Shown: positions 17,016 to 26,939, counted from the stretch's first letter. The stretch is 64,000 bases of DNA from Ammoniphilus resinae (GCF_017873965.1 NZ_JAGGKT010000003.1:186001-250000); one strand, 5' to 3'. Notes: generated from the letters alone by a model not told the origin. Numbers and translations are program-made.

Positions 17016-18041
17016 ATGCTAAAAACAAAATTTATGTTTTTCTGGACTGGCTTTCTTTCAGTTGCATTGGTTTTAACTGCGTGTTCCTCTGGGCAAGAAG
17101 GAAAGGAACAAGGATCTTCTGCAGAGGCAAAAGATCTACAGAAGGTAACCGTAATGTTGGATTGGATGCCAAATACTAATCATACGGGGCTTTATGTTGC
17201 AAAGGATAAGGGATATTACGAGGAGCAAGGACTTGCCGTGGAAATCATTCAACCTGGTGAGGGGAGTACAGCAGACCAACTAGTAGCAGCAGGGAAGGCC
17301 GATTTTGGTGTAAGCTATCAGGAGGCTGTTACCCAGGCCAGAGCTACGGAGATTCCATTGGTGTCCATTGCAGCTGTTATTCAACATAATACATCTGCTT
17401 TTGCCTCCAAGTCTGAGGCAAACATTCAATCTCCTAAAGATTATGAAGGGAAACGATACGGTGGTTGGGGATCACCTGTCGAGGAAGCTGTTTTAAAAGC
17501 GGTAATGGATAAGGCTGGTGCGGACTTTTCCAAGGTAGAAAATATTACGTTGGGTGCCACAGATTTCTTTGCATCAATCGGCCGTGACGCTGATTTTGAA
17601 TGGATTTATTACGGCTGGGACGGTGTCGAGGCAAAACGCCGGGGAATGGACTTGAATTTACAAATGTTAAAGGATCTAGATCCTGCACTCGATTATTATA
17701 CACCTGTATTAGTGACAAATGAAAAACATCTAACAGACCAAAAAGAGCTTGTTGAAAAATTTATGTCCGCTACGGCTAAAGGCTATGAATTTGCTATCCA
17801 AAATCATCAGGAAGCCGCAGATATCCTATTGCATAATGCACCGGAATTGAATCCGGAGCTTGTCAAGGCAAGCCAGGAATGGGTTAGTCAAAAATACCAA
17901 GAAGATGCGGCGCAATGGGGTTTGCAGAAAAAAGAGGTTTGGGAACGTTACGCGAAGTGGATGCATGATCGAGAGCTGATCCCCCAAATGATCGAATCCG
18001 AAAAAGCGTTTACTAATGAATTTCTGCCTAAGAAGGGGTAA
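17016..18041 (+). CDS. thiY: Substrate-binding lipoprotein ThiY (NMT1-like)
   Basis: A 341-residue lipoprotein with lipobox LTAC. The NMT1/THI5-like domain begins VTVMLDWMPNTNHTGLYVA and includes GKADFGVSYQE and YGGWGSPVEEAVL, the pattern of pyrimidine-precursor binding proteins. I start at 17016 (MLKTKF), with AAGGAG 9 bases upstream; an in-frame ATG at 16962 lies inside thiX and lacks a ribosome site. Confidence 0.9.
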   Translation: MLKTKFMFFWTGFLSVALVLTACSSGQEGKEQGSSAEAKDLQKVTVMLDWMPNTNHTGLYVAKDKGYYEEQGLAVEIIQPGEGSTADQLVAAGKADFGVSYQEAVTQARATEIPLVSIAAVIQHNTSAFASKSEANIQSPKDYEGKRYGGWGSPVEEAVLKAVMDKAGADFSKVENITLGATDFFASIGRDADFEWIYYGWDGVEAKRRGMDLNLQMLKDLDPALDYYTPVLVTNEKHLTDQKELVEKFMSATAKGYEFAIQNHQEAADILLHNAPELNPELVKASQEWVSQKYQEDAAQWGLQKKEVWERYAKWMHDRELIPQMIESEKAFTNEFLPKKG

Positions 18042-18044
18042 CAT

Positions 18045-18815
18045 ATGCCTGTGAAGCTGCAAATCAGTCAATTGCGAAAATCCTTTGGGGAGGGGAACCA
18101 AAACCAGGTATTGGCTCTAGACCGGGTATCGATGAGCGTTGGTAAAAATGAGTTTGTTGGGTTGATTGGTCCGAGTGGATCCGGGAAAAGTAGCCTTTTA
18201 GACATCCTTGCTGGATTATCTTTACCTGATACAGGAGAGATTTTGATGGACGGCAAATCCCTGCTTGGAAGGAAGGGTGAGGTCAGTTACATGCCGCAAA
18301 GCGATGTTTTGTTCCCATGGCGCACGATCTTGGATAATGTGACGATTCCTATGGAAGTAGCAGGAATTCCCCGTAAGGAAGCACGTAAGGAGGCAATGGG
18401 TTTATTGCCTACATTTGGTTTAGAAAGCTTTGCAGAAAGTTATCCAAAAATGTTATCTGGAGGAATGCGCCAAAGGGCATCTTTCCTCCGGACTTTTCTG
18501 TGTAAAAAGGATATGATGTTGTTGGATGAACCATTTGGCAAGCTCGATGCGCTAACCCGAATGCAGATGCAAGAGTGGCTACTTGATATGTGGCAGAAGT
18601 TCCAACATGCAGTGTTGTTTGTAACACATGACGTTGAGGAAGCGATTTTATTATGCGATCGAATATATGTTTTATCAGCTCGCCCTGGGCGGGTTTTGGG
18701 TGAAGTTGAAGTGAACTTGCCTCGGCCACGGACTAGTGTGATGTCAACAAATTCGGATTTTATTCGATTAAAGAGAAACTTACTGGAAATGTTGAAAGAG
18801 GGAACAGGCCATTGA
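18045..18815 (+). CDS. thiZ: ABC transporter ATP-binding protein ThiZ
   Basis: A 256-residue ATPase: Walker A GPSGSGKSS, Q-loop MPQSDVLFPW, signature LSGGMRQR, Walker B MMLLDEPFGKLDA and H-loop THDVEEA. It resembles the nitrate/taurine/pyrimidine branch (ABC class with LFPW). The ATG is 3 bp after thiY. It energises ThiX/ThiY under the TPP riboswitch. Confidence 0.92.
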   Translation: MPVKLQISQLRKSFGEGNQNQVLALDRVSMSVGKNEFVGLIGPSGSGKSSLLDILAGLSLPDTGEILMDGKSLLGRKGEVSYMPQSDVLFPWRTILDNVTIPMEVAGIPRKEARKEAMGLLPTFGLESFAESYPKMLSGGMRQRASFLRTFLCKKDMMLLDEPFGKLDALTRMQMQEWLLDMWQKFQHAVLFVTHDVEEAILLCDRIYVLSARPGRVLGEVEVNLPRPRTSVMSTNSDFIRLKRNLLEMLKEGTGH

Positions 18816-18873
18816 CAGGGAAGAATTTTATACAAAGCCTTCGAATTGGACCTTATTGTGCTGATTTCCCCTG

Positions 18874-18935
18874 TTTCAGTCCGAATAAGCCCAGGATTCG
18901 GACTGAAATCAGTTGGTTCCTCCCCACGGGGGAGG
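18874..18935. terminator. Double hairpin between convergent thiZ and OsmC genes
   Basis: A perfect 13-bp stem (18874-18886 with 18896-18908) is followed by a 7-bp GC stem (18919-18925 with 18929-18935). Neither has a clear T-run. They separate convergent transcripts and may act in both directions. Confidence 0.5.
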
Positions 18936-18965
18936 TTGAAGGGGAAACCACTTTATCCTGCTAGC

Positions 18966-19415
18966 CTAAACCTCTTCCACAGTGACAGATGCTTCTACGC
19001 TAACCTCGACGTTTCCTCGTAGAGCTTTGGAAATCATGCAGGCATGTTCAGCACGTTCAGCGGCTTTTTGTGCTGTATCTATTTCTTGATCGGTTGCCCC
19101 TTTTTGTAGAACAATGGTCGGGCGATGAGTGATTCTTTCAAAGTGAAGGCCACCCTCTTCAGATACAATTCCTTCGGATGTGAGGCTCAAACTGAAAATG
19201 TTTAGTTTTCGGTTGGCTAGGACCGATGCCAACGTAATTAGGTAACAGGTTGAAGCTGCGCCAATCAGCATATCTTCGGGGTTTGTTCCGACCCCTGGGC
19301 CGCCTAATTCGGTTGGTACTGAAATCGTTGAATTTAGGTTACCAATCTCAATCGAACCATTTCCAAGACGTCCTCCAGTCCAATTGGCTTTTAGATGAAA
19401 ACTATGTTGTGCCAA
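18966..19415 (-). CDS. OsmC/Ohr family protein
   Basis: A protein of about 149 residues with the OsmC fold. The two peroxidatic/resolving cysteines are in GAASTCYLITLASV and EHACMISKALRG, so a thiol-dependent peroxidase acting on organic hydroperoxides is likely; some family members have other roles. The start is probably TTG 19415 (LAQHSFHLKANW), with GGGTG 6 bases upstream; a GTG at 19424 and an ATG at 19490 are in frame but less well placed. It lies downstream of fnr on the same strand. Confidence 0.82.
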   Translation of the reverse strand: MAQHSFHLKANWTGGRLGNGSIEIGNLNSTISVPTELGGPGVGTNPEDMLIGAASTCYLITLASVLANRKLNIFSLSLTSEGIVSEEGGLHFERITHRPTIVLQKGATDQEIDTAQKAAERAEHACMISKALRGNVEVSVEASVTVEEV

Positions 19416-19490
19416 TGAAAACACCCGCTTTCTTTTTAGAATATATAAGCTTATTTCTCTATTTCCAAATGAAAACCCTTTTTGGAACAA

Positions 19491-19525
19491 AAAAAACCAA
19501 GGTTATGTCTTTCTACCTTGGTTTT
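19491..19525 (-). terminator. Terminator of fnr
   Basis: An 11-bp stem (AAAACCAAGGT with ACCTTGGTTTT) followed on the minus strand by eight Ts, 5 bp after the fnr stop. It probably isolates fnr from the OsmC gene. Confidence 0.8.
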
Positions 19526-19529
19526 GTAA

Positions 19530-20240
19530 TTAAATCCTGCAAATGTCATCTGAGCAGTCATCGCAATCTATGGCTTTCTTCAAATAATCAAGATCATGAA
19601 TGGTAATATAGCCGTTGTCTACACTAATCACATCGATTTTACGAAGTTCACTTAGCATTCGATTGACACTTTCCCGTGGTGTGCCAATAAACTTGGCAAG
19701 CTCTTGATTTGTTAAGAATAAATCGATTAGAATTCCGTTAGGCACTTCTTTTCCATAACTGTTTGTCATCCGAATTAAGGTAGAGTATAATGCACCATGT
19801 TTCCCATGAAGGATTAAATCACGAAATTTAGATTGGTTTCGACGATAAGCGGCTCCAATCCATTTCATGAATTCCAAGGCAAGTTTGCCATTTACTTTTA
19901 ACAGATCTTCAAGAGCTGTCCGTGAAATCACACCAACCGTTCCTTCTTCAATCATCTCGCCAGTGGTTGTATAGGTGGTTTCTGGTTGAAAAAGGGCCAA
20001 TTCGCCAATCAATTCATTGGCTTGACAGATATATAGTGTCAACTCCTTTCCTTCAGCGGTTGTCTTGCTGATCTTTACCTTGCCAGAGTGTATGAAGTAT
20101 AGATTTTTGGCTGGTTCTCCATCCATATAGAGAATCGTGTCTTTGGGATAATGTTGAGATGTTGAGATTGAATGTAATTGTTCTTTTATTTCATCTGGTA
20201 TAAGCTGTGTAAATGCCTTTTCAGTAAAATGTGTTTCCAA
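19530..20240 (-). CDS. fnr: Anaerobic regulator Fnr (Bacillus type)
   Basis: Crp/Fnr-family activator that senses oxygen through a [4Fe-4S] cluster. A cyclic-nucleotide-binding-like domain (about 20-145) precedes a Crp-type helix-turn-helix (LTNQELAKFIGTPRESVNRML, about 175-195, with the E--SR-like recognition contacts). The Bacillus-type cluster ligands are all present: C-terminal Cys226-x2-Cys229-x4-Cys234 plus Asp141, matching the arrangement known for B. subtilis Fnr. The start ATG follows an AGGGAGG-type site. No narK or nar genes adjoin it here. Confidence 0.93.
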   Translation of the reverse strand: METHFTEKAFTQLIPDEIKEQLHSISTSQHYPKDTILYMDGEPAKNLYFIHSGKVKISKTTAEGKELTLYICQANELIGELALFQPETTYTTTGEMIEEGTVGVISRTALEDLLKVNGKLALEFMKWIGAAYRRNQSKFRDLILHGKHGALYSTLIRMTNSYGKEVPNGILIDLFLTNQELAKFIGTPRESVNRMLSELRKIDVISVDNGYITIHDLDYLKKAIDCDDCSDDICRI

Positions 20241-20501
20241 GGATAAAAACCTCCCTAATTAGGTTTGGAAACTTTATAAATGAATCCTGATCTTTAATTA
20301 TATATCATATCCAGGAAGTCTAATCAATGAATAATTGGTGTTATTTTTCCCTTTCATTGGTGGGAATCAACCAATAAAAAGTTGCCAAATGTGACTAAAA
20401 CGATACAATAAAGGGAGTACTTGATAGTAAAAGCTTATCATATTATTACAATAAGAAAAATACATAATTTAGAAGTTGACTAAAAATACGAGTAGGAGTT
20501 C

Positions 20502-21101
20502 ATGATGACAGAAATTATCCATAGTATTCTTCTTTGGTTGACGGATTTGGGCTATTTTGGGATTGCTCTTGGATTGATGATCGAGGTGATTCCCAGTGAA
20601 ATTGTACTAGCTTATGGAGGTTACATGATTTCCCAAGGAAAGATTACCTTCATAGGGGCCGTGATTGCTGGGACAGTTGGAGGAACGATTGCTCAATTGT
20701 TTCTTTATTGGTTAGGGTATTACGGTGGAAGACCATTTTTAGAGAAGTACGGGAGATTCCTCTTGATTAAGAAAAAGCAAATCGATTTATCTGAACTGTG
20801 GTTTAATAAATATGGACCAGGCGTTATTTTTACAGCCCGTTTTGTTCCAATTGTTAGACATGCCATTTCAATTCCAGCCGGAATTGCCAGAATGTCCTTC
20901 CTGAAATTTACTGTTTATACAACACTTGCTGTACTTCCTTGGTCCATTTTCTTTATCTATATCGGTCATCAACTAGGGAACAATTGGGAAAAGTTCAATG
21001 ATATCGCCAAACCGTATATTCAGCCCATTATTGCAATTGCTGTTATCATCCTGGTGATATATTTGGGATACAGTTTGTTGAAGAAAAGAAAGGCGACGTA
21101 G
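20502..21101 (+). CDS. DedA family membrane protein
   Basis: A 199-residue membrane protein with SNARE-associated (DedA) signature: VIPSEIVLAYGGY, GTVGGTIAQLFLYWLGYYGGRPFLEKYGR and FTARFVPIVRHAISIPAG. Some DedA proteins flip undecaprenyl phosphate or phospholipids across the membrane. The start follows AGGAG; MM at the start leaves a one-codon ambiguity. It is monocistronic. Confidence 0.9.
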   Translation: MMTEIIHSILLWLTDLGYFGIALGLMIEVIPSEIVLAYGGYMISQGKITFIGAVIAGTVGGTIAQLFLYWLGYYGGRPFLEKYGRFLLIKKKQIDLSELWFNKYGPGVIFTARFVPIVRHAISIPAGIARMSFLKFTVYTTLAVLPWSIFFIYIGHQLGNNWEKFNDIAKPYIQPIIAIAVIILVIYLGYSLLKKRKAT

Positions 21102-21206
21102 GGAATAGGTTCGAACCATTCATTGATTAATGGAGGATTAAATTCTATAATAGAAATGTTATGTTTTTACCGCATAGGAATGCGTAGCTTCCTCGATTCA
21201 ACAACC

Positions 21207-21278
21207 CTATCGGCATGAAAAGCTTCTTCTAAAGAAGGATGCCTCTTCTTCGAATGGACTTCGATATAAGCTTTTCTT
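21207..21278 (+). repeat. 72-bp structured intergenic repeat, copy A
   Basis: One of three copies (also 34820-34890 on minus, 61196-61267 on plus). Starts CTATCGGCATG and ends AAGCTTTTCTT. Ends pair as GAAAAGCTT/AAGCTTTTC and an inner hairpin CTTC-TAAA-GAAG is present. It lies in the leader region of ilvA. Confidence 0.8.
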
Positions 21279-21334
21279 AAGGGAATGGAAGCAAAGTAGA
21301 TAAATAGACAGAAAGAAAGAAGGAATACTAGGTA

Positions 21335-22582
21335 ATGGGGAGAATCCAGATCGAAGATATTATTCGTGCCAATTTAGTGCTTAAGGATGTAGTGACGAAA
21401 ACCCCTTTGCAGAAAAATGAGGTTTTGTCCAAACGATATGATTGCAACGTCTATCTTAAACGTGAAGACCTTCAAATTGTTCGGTCGTTTAAGATTAGAG
21501 GGGCATATAATACGATTCATAGTCTTACGGTAGAAGAGCAACAAAGGGGTGTGGTTTGTGCCAGTGCAGGTAACCATGCCCAGGGTGTTGCTTATTCTTG
21601 TAATGCTTTAGGTATTCAAGGGAAGATATTCATGCCTTCCACTACACCTAGACAAAAAATTTCTCAGGTTCGTTTTTTTGGCGGTCCTTTTGTCGAGGTT
21701 ATGTTGACGGGCGACACCTTTGATGATTCCTTCCATGCAGCTATGGCCTATTGTATGGAACAGGATATGGTATTTATTCATCCCTTTGACGACCCTAGGA
21801 CAATTGCCGGGCAAGGGACTGTTGGCTTAGAAATTATGAATGAAACAGAAGTTAGTCCAGATTTTGTTTTTGCAACTATTGGCGGTGGCGGTCTGGCAGC
21901 TGGTGTTGGAACTTATATCAAGAGTATTAGCCCAACAACCCGGATGGTAGGGGTGGAACCTGAAGGTGCTGCTGGAATGAAGAAATCAATGGAAATGAAC
22001 GATGTATTCACGCTACAAGAAATTGACAAGTTCGTCGATGGTGCTGCCGTTCAACAAGTTGGGGCACTTACCCTAGAAATTTGTAAAGAGATATTGGATG
22101 ATATCATGGTTGTTCCCGAAGGAAAGGTTTGTACAACTATTCTTGAGCTTTACAATGAAAGTGCTATTGTTGTAGAACCAGCAGGTGCATTATCAATTGC
22201 TGCCCTCGATTTTTACAGAGAAGAAATTAGAGGGAAAAATGTCGTATGTGTGGTAAGTGGCGGAAATAATGATATTGGCAGGATGCAGGAGATTAAAGAG
22301 CGTTCTTTGATTTATGAAGGGCTTAAGCATTACTTCATTATTAACTTCCCCCAACGTGCGGGTGCCTTACGTGAATTCCTTGATGGGGTTCTAGGTCCCA
22401 CCGATGATATTACTCGCTTTGAATATACGAAGAAAAACAACAAGGATGATGGACCAGCCTTAGTAGGAATTGAATTAAAAAATCCGGAGGATTACGAGCC
22501 TCTAATTGAACGGATGAAAAAAAAGGGCTTTCCTCATACGGAAATTAATAAGGATAAAAATTTGTTTAATTTATTGATTTAA
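21335..22582 (+). CDS. ilvA: Threonine ammonia-lyase (threonine dehydratase)
   Basis: Converts threonine to 2-oxobutanoate, the first step of isoleucine synthesis. The PLP domain (about 1-320) shows SFKIRGAYN (Schiff-base Lys), ASAGNHAQGVAY and ATIGGGGLAAG; the C-terminal ACT-like regulatory domain (about 330-415, HYFIINFPQRAGALREF) is a single copy as in the short Bacillus form, implying isoleucine feedback. Start ATG has GAAGGA upstream. No T-box leader is visible; the upstream 230 bp instead carry repeat copy A. Confidence 0.94.
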   Translation: MGRIQIEDIIRANLVLKDVVTKTPLQKNEVLSKRYDCNVYLKREDLQIVRSFKIRGAYNTIHSLTVEEQQRGVVCASAGNHAQGVAYSCNALGIQGKIFMPSTTPRQKISQVRFFGGPFVEVMLTGDTFDDSFHAAMAYCMEQDMVFIHPFDDPRTIAGQGTVGLEIMNETEVSPDFVFATIGGGGLAAGVGTYIKSISPTTRMVGVEPEGAAGMKKSMEMNDVFTLQEIDKFVDGAAVQQVGALTLEICKEILDDIMVVPEGKVCTTILELYNESAIVVEPAGALSIAALDFYREEIRGKNVVCVVSGGNNDIGRMQEIKERSLIYEGLKHYFIINFPQRAGALREFLDGVLGPTDDITRFEYTKKNNKDDGPALVGIELKNPEDYEPLIERMKKKGFPHTEINKDKNLFNLLI

Positions 22583-22587
22583 TGTAG

Positions 22588-22613
22588 AAAGGGGTACCCG
22601 AGGGTGCCCCTTT
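22588..22613. terminator. Bidirectional terminator between ilvA and the YdeP-like gene
   Basis: A 10-bp stem (AGGGGTACCC with GGGTGCCCCT) with flanking A and T runs serves both convergent genes. Confidence 0.85.
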
Positions 22614-22617
22614 TTCC

Positions 22618-24966
22618 TTATTCCACAGCTGTTTCCAGCTCTTCTACCCGTTTTTCTACATATTTCGTATCTTTATGTGCAAAGTAGGTTTCGGCTTTTT
22701 CTACGACCACTGCTGTATTGTACTCAGGAATCCCTGCATATTTCTCATACACCCCTTTAGGAATAACCACATTTCCTTCAGGCCAGTACAATTCAACATT
22801 TCCGGGGCGGATATTTTCCCACTTAGCCCGGCCGTGGAAGGTGCCATACTGGTTATAGACGACGATTGCATCACCGTTTTTGATTTCTAAGGCAGCAGCA
22901 TCTTCAGGATGAATCAGTACATCATTGCGATCTGCATTATTAAATGGGTCCTTGCTGTCGTAAATCATCGAATTGAACTGTTTGCCGCGGCGTGTCGTAA
23001 CGTAAAAATGGCCTTCCGGTTTCCGAAGCTCGGGAATTTCAACCGGAATTAAATTCGCCTTCCCGTCTGCTGTAGGGCAGCTTCCATCCTCACAAAGCCA
23101 GGCATTTCCCCATTGGAAAACATCCCCTCTATTTTTTAAATGCTGTATTCCGTCATAATTGGGAGCGGCCTGTGCAATTTCCTGACGGATTTCCGCTGCA
23201 TCGGCAAATTGGATGAGGCGCTTCTTCTCAGGATAAACTTTGGAAGCCAGGTCTGTCAGGATCTCCCATTCGGCACGTGCTTCCTCAATCCGTGGGCCTT
23301 TAATTTCCGGGCTGAAGTAAACCATCCGTTCCGTACTCGTGGAAGTTCCGCCGCCTGGTTGTTCATAACGCGTCATTGCCGGGAGGATGATGACCTCTTC
23401 CTTCGCGTCGAGAAGTGTTGAGGTATTGAAGATGATATCCTGGTGAACACGTAGTTCCACATTTTCCAGGCAGGTTTGCACAAAAGCAGGGTCTGGCATC
23501 GTCTCTACGAAGTTTCCACCGGAAGTGTAGAGCACCTTTGTTTTACGTTCATGGCCCTCGGGAAGTAACGAATTTTCCAAGGTTACCCCAATAATATCGC
23601 CCTGCCACTTGGGAAGCTCGAAATTCCACACCTTCTCAATTCGGTTGATATGGTCAGGAGTAATGTCCCCGCCAGGTAAACTGAATGGATCTGCACCCAT
23701 TTCACCAGAACCTTGCACCCCTGAATGACCGCGAATCGGCATCACACCACAATGCGCACGGCCGATAAAACCGCGCAGGATGGCTAGGTTGGCAACTTGT
23801 GACACGTTATCTGTTCCAAATCGATGTTGAGTAAGCCCCATGCTCCAAACAAAAACCCCAGCCTTTGCGGCCGCTAGCATTTCTGCAAATTCACAGATTC
23901 TTTCCCGTTTGACTCCGGAAGAGCTCTCTAGCAAATTCCACTGTTGTTTCTCAATGTGTGCCTTAAGCTTAGCCAACCCATTAGCGTGTTCTTTGACAAA
24001 CTTCCAATCAATCGCTGATCCTGGAGCCGTTTCTTCCATCGCAAGCCAGTGCTTGATGACTCCGTTTATGAAGGCGATATCTCCACCGATATTCACCTGG
24101 TAGACGTCGTCGACTAATTTGGTGCCAAACAAGGCGCTATCAGGAATGGAAGGGACCCAGTAATTTTCCATCGCTGGTTCTCGGTAAGGGTTAATCATAA
24201 TAATTTTTGTTCCTGCCTTTTTAGCAGCATATAAGTACTTTGTTGAAACCGGTTGATTATTCGCGACAACAGACCCCCAGAAGACAAGTACATCTGTGCC
24301 GATCCAATCTTTATAATTACAGCTGGAGGCGCCAATCCCTAACGATCGTTTTAATGCCGTTTTACTTGGAGAATGGCAAATTCGAGAAGCATTGTCAATG
24401 TTATTAGTTCCAAGAAAACGCGCAACCTTTGCAGCTGTATAATAAACCTCGTTGGTTATTCCGCGTGCTGTTAAATAAAAGGACAACTGTTTAGGATCAA
24501 TCTTACGGATTTTACCCGCAATCCGCTCCAATGCCTCTTCCCAACTAAGTCGCGTGAATTTCTTTTCTCCTGGTTTTCGGGATAGTGGATAAGGAATTCT
24601 CCCAAGTTTTCTTAGCTGGGAAGAATCTAGTTTACGCAGTTCGTCTATATCCTCCAGCCAAATGGGATCGATCGCGGGCATCGTATTAAGCCGTAATACG
24701 TTCAGTCGTGTGGTGCAAAGATGAGGTCCTTTAAGAGTTTGATCGGTCAAGCCGGAAACTCCTAGAGCACATCCGTCACACACCCCTTGGCTTAAAATTC
24801 GCCAGGCATAAGGTAAATTGTCTCGATTTTCATAGATTACTTTCATAGTATCGCGGATATGATGCGGCTTTACTTTTCCTAAACCCATCGGCATTGTACT
24901 AACCCATAGAGAAGGATCGGGCATCATATTCAATGGAATTGGTCCGGTGTGTTTTGTCTTCCCCAT
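22618..24966 (-). CDS. YdeP/FdhF-like molybdopterin oxidoreductase
   Basis: A 782-residue molybdenum enzyme of the formate-dehydrogenase-alpha-like group that includes E. coli YdeP. N-terminal VCDGCALGVSG (Cys63, Cys66) and HLCTTRL (Cys84) may hold an iron-sulfur centre; NASRICHSPSK (Cys197) is the probable molybdenum ligand; a C-terminal molydopterin-dinucleotide-binding domain starts near GHFYVTTRRGKQFNS. The physiological reaction of this group is uncertain despite the formate dehydrogenase label. It is monocistronic, with no FdhD or electron-transfer subunit beside it. Confidence 0.88.
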   Translation of the reverse strand: MGKTKHTGPIPLNMMPDPSLWVSTMPMGLGKVKPHHIRDTMKVIYENRDNLPYAWRILSQGVCDGCALGVSGLTDQTLKGPHLCTTRLNVLRLNTMPAIDPIWLEDIDELRKLDSSQLRKLGRIPYPLSRKPGEKKFTRLSWEEALERIAGKIRKIDPKQLSFYLTARGITNEVYYTAAKVARFLGTNNIDNASRICHSPSKTALKRSLGIGASSCNYKDWIGTDVLVFWGSVVANNQPVSTKYLYAAKKAGTKIIMINPYREPAMENYWVPSIPDSALFGTKLVDDVYQVNIGGDIAFINGVIKHWLAMEETAPGSAIDWKFVKEHANGLAKLKAHIEKQQWNLLESSSGVKRERICEFAEMLAAAKAGVFVWSMGLTQHRFGTDNVSQVANLAILRGFIGRAHCGVMPIRGHSGVQGSGEMGADPFSLPGGDITPDHINRIEKVWNFELPKWQGDIIGVTLENSLLPEGHERKTKVLYTSGGNFVETMPDPAFVQTCLENVELRVHQDIIFNTSTLLDAKEEVIILPAMTRYEQPGGGTSTSTERMVYFSPEIKGPRIEEARAEWEILTDLASKVYPEKKRLIQFADAAEIRQEIAQAAPNYDGIQHLKNRGDVFQWGNAWLCEDGSCPTADGKANLIPVEIPELRKPEGHFYVTTRRGKQFNSMIYDSKDPFNNADRNDVLIHPEDAAALEIKNGDAIVVYNQYGTFHGRAKWENIRPGNVELYWPEGNVVIPKGVYEKYAGIPEYNTAVVVEKAETYFAHKDTKYVEKRVEELETAVE

Positions 24967-25033
24967 TCGCTCACCCCAAATTTGTCATGAATAATAGATA
25001 AATATGGTTGAATTTCAACCTGATATTATGAAT

Positions 25034-25045
25034 AATGATATCATT
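25034..25045. promoter_or_regulatory. Palindrome between divergent genes
   Basis: AATGATATCATT is a perfect 12-bp palindrome in the 149-bp gap between the YdeP-like gene and the GGDEF/EAL gene. It resembles a Fur-family half-site pair but lacks the central base of a 7-1-7 box; function unknown. Confidence 0.3.
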
Positions 25046-25115
25046 GATAGTATTATTTTTCTTCTGTTTCGTTTCACTCTATTTTTTAAAACCTATGACA
25101 AAGAAGGCATAACAC

Positions 25116-26918
25116 ATGCGTATAATCCATAAAAGAAATAAATTTCGTCGCAAAACATACAAGTTGAAACCTGAATTTGGTCATATAGATCCGAAACAGA
25201 TTCATGCCTTAATTTCTGAACGGAAACGGGCTGAAGAAGAGCTTTGGCAGAGCAACCAGACTCTTACTGCCTTAATCCAGGCATCACCCTTGGCGATTGT
25301 ATCATTTGACCATGATGGCATTGTGAAGACTTGGAATAAAGCAGCAGAACGGATTTTTGGCTGGGATGAGAGTGAAGCAATTGGGTATCCGATCCCTATC
25401 TTCATGGAAGAAAAAGATGACGAGTTTTATAATATCCTAGGATTAATGCTGCAAGGGAGGGCGTTGACTGATGTCGAACTTCGTCGGCGAAGGAAAGACG
25501 GATCGTTCATCGATATCAGCCTGTCGATCACATTGCTCTACGACTCTAAAGGGGATATTAATGGGGGGATGGGGATCTTTACAGATATCACCGAACGAAA
25601 ACAGGCCGAAGAAATGATTAAATATATGGCATATCATGATTCCTTAACACAACTTCCAAACCGAAATCTATTTAATGAACGCCTGAAGCAAGCATTGGCC
25701 AATGCGGAGCGAAATGAAGCGAATGTCGCTGTATTATTTATAGATCTAGACCGTTTTAAGGTGATTAATGATTCCCTCGGACATGCCTTTGGTGATTTGC
25801 TGCTGAAGAGTGTGAGTCATCGTCTGCAAGGATGTCTTAGGGAATATGATACGATTGCTAGACAAGGAGGGGACGAGTTCACCGTGATCCTCTATGATTG
25901 CTCCCAAGAATCAGCAAAAATTGTTGCCGAACGGATGATCAGTGAACTGGCCTATCCGTTTGTCCTTAACAATCATGAGGTTACGATTTCTCCAAGCATT
26001 GGGATTAGTCTTTATCCTATTGATGGAACCAATCCGGATACATTGATTCGCAATGCGGATAGAGCTATGTACCAAGCAAAAGACCAAGGAAAAAACAATT
26101 ATCAGTTTTATGAAAAGGATATGGAAGCACAGTATACCAAGCGGCTTAAGTTGGAAAATGATTTACGGAAAGCTCTTGCCCGTAAAGAATTTGTGCTTTA
26201 TTATCAGCCGCAAGTCGATATTCGTAATCACGAAGTTATTGGTGTGGAAGCCTTGATTCGTTGGAATCATCCAGAGACTGGCTTTATTTCTCCCGCGGAA
26301 TTTATACCTCTGGCGGAAGAAACGGGATTAATTGTTCCTATTGGAGAGTGGGTCCTTTACACAGCTTGTCTGCAGAATAAAGCTTGGCAAGACGCAGGTT
26401 TTAACCCGATGCGGATGTCTGTCAACCTTTCTGCAAGACAATTCAGGCAAGCCGATATTGACGTATTAGTTGCGAGGGTCTTAAAGGAGACTGGATTGGA
26501 TCCCCAATATTTGGATTTGGAAATAACCGAGAACATGAGTATGTTTGATGTGGATATGACTACAGAGATCTTGCAAAAATTGAAGCGGTTAGGGGTCAGC
26601 ATATCTATCGATGATTTTGGTACAGGGTATTCATCTTTAAATTATTTAAAAAGATTTCCGATAGATTCGTTGAAAATTGATCAATCTTTTGTCCATGATA
26701 TCCATAGCGACACAGATGATGCAGCGATTGTCAAGGCGATTCTTGCGATGGCACACAGCCTCGATCTGAAGGTTGTTGCTGAAGGAGTGGAAACGGAAAG
26801 ACAGTTAAGCTTTTTAAAAGAGCAAAGATGTGACCAAGCTCAAGGCTATTATTTTAATCGCCCTCTTTCAGCAGAACATCTTGAGTCTATGCTGATGAAA
26901 CAGGGGGCAGAAGTTTAA
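25116..26918 (+). CDS. PAS-GGDEF-EAL cyclic-di-GMP protein, both catalytic sites intact
   Basis: A 600-residue cytoplasmic signalling protein. A PAS domain (about 45-160) is followed by GGDEF (active site Gly251-Phe255, with an inhibitory RxxD I-site at REYD five residues before) and EAL (Glu378-Leu380). The phosphodiesterase site looks complete: [31 protein letters not shown] and QGYYFNRPL. It could both make and degrade c-di-GMP, with PAS deciding. Start ATG follows AAGAAGG. Compare 47909-49654, whose GGDEF is degenerate. Confidence 0.93.
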   Translation: MRIIHKRNKFRRKTYKLKPEFGHIDPKQIHALISERKRAEEELWQSNQTLTALIQASPLAIVSFDHDGIVKTWNKAAERIFGWDESEAIGYPIPIFMEEKDDEFYNILGLMLQGRALTDVELRRRRKDGSFIDISLSITLLYDSKGDINGGMGIFTDITERKQAEEMIKYMAYHDSLTQLPNRNLFNERLKQALANAERNEANVAVLFIDLDRFKVINDSLGHAFGDLLLKSVSHRLQGCLREYDTIARQGGDEFTVILYDCSQESAKIVAERMISELAYPFVLNNHEVTISPSIGISLYPIDGTNPDTLIRNADRAMYQAKDQGKNNYQFYEKDMEAQYTKRLKLENDLRKALARKEFVLYYQPQVDIRNHEVIGVEALIRWNHPETGFISPAEFIPLAEETGLIVPIGEWVLYTACLQNKAWQDAGFNPMRMSVNLSARQFRQADIDVLVARVLKETGLDPQYLDLEITENMSMFDVDMTTEILQKLKRLGVSISIDDFGTGYSSLNYLKRFPIDSLKIDQSFVHDIHSDTDDAAIVKAILAMAHSLDLKVVAEGVETERQLSFLKEQRCDQAQGYYFNRPLSAEHLESMLMKQGAEV

Positions 26919-26939
26919 AAACCGGGCATAGCCCGGTTT
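26919..26939 (+). terminator. Hairpin after the GGDEF/EAL gene
   Basis: Perfect 9-bp stem AAACCGGGC with GCCCGGTTT, loop ATA, immediately after the stop. A weak T-run makes it a modest terminator. Confidence 0.55.

Noticed and set aside
20391-20408. FNR-like site TGTGACTAAAACGATACA near fnr
   Set aside because: The right half does not match TCACA; no autoregulatory site can be claimed.
21102-21334. Possible T-box leader of ilvA
   Set aside because: No T-box sequence (TGGNACCGCG) or specifier-loop arrangement is visible; the region is explained mainly by the dispersed repeat.
25030-25048. Fur or PerR box between the YdeP-like and GGDEF/EAL genes
   Set aside because: The palindrome is even, without the central base of a 7-1-7 box, and extended arms do not match.
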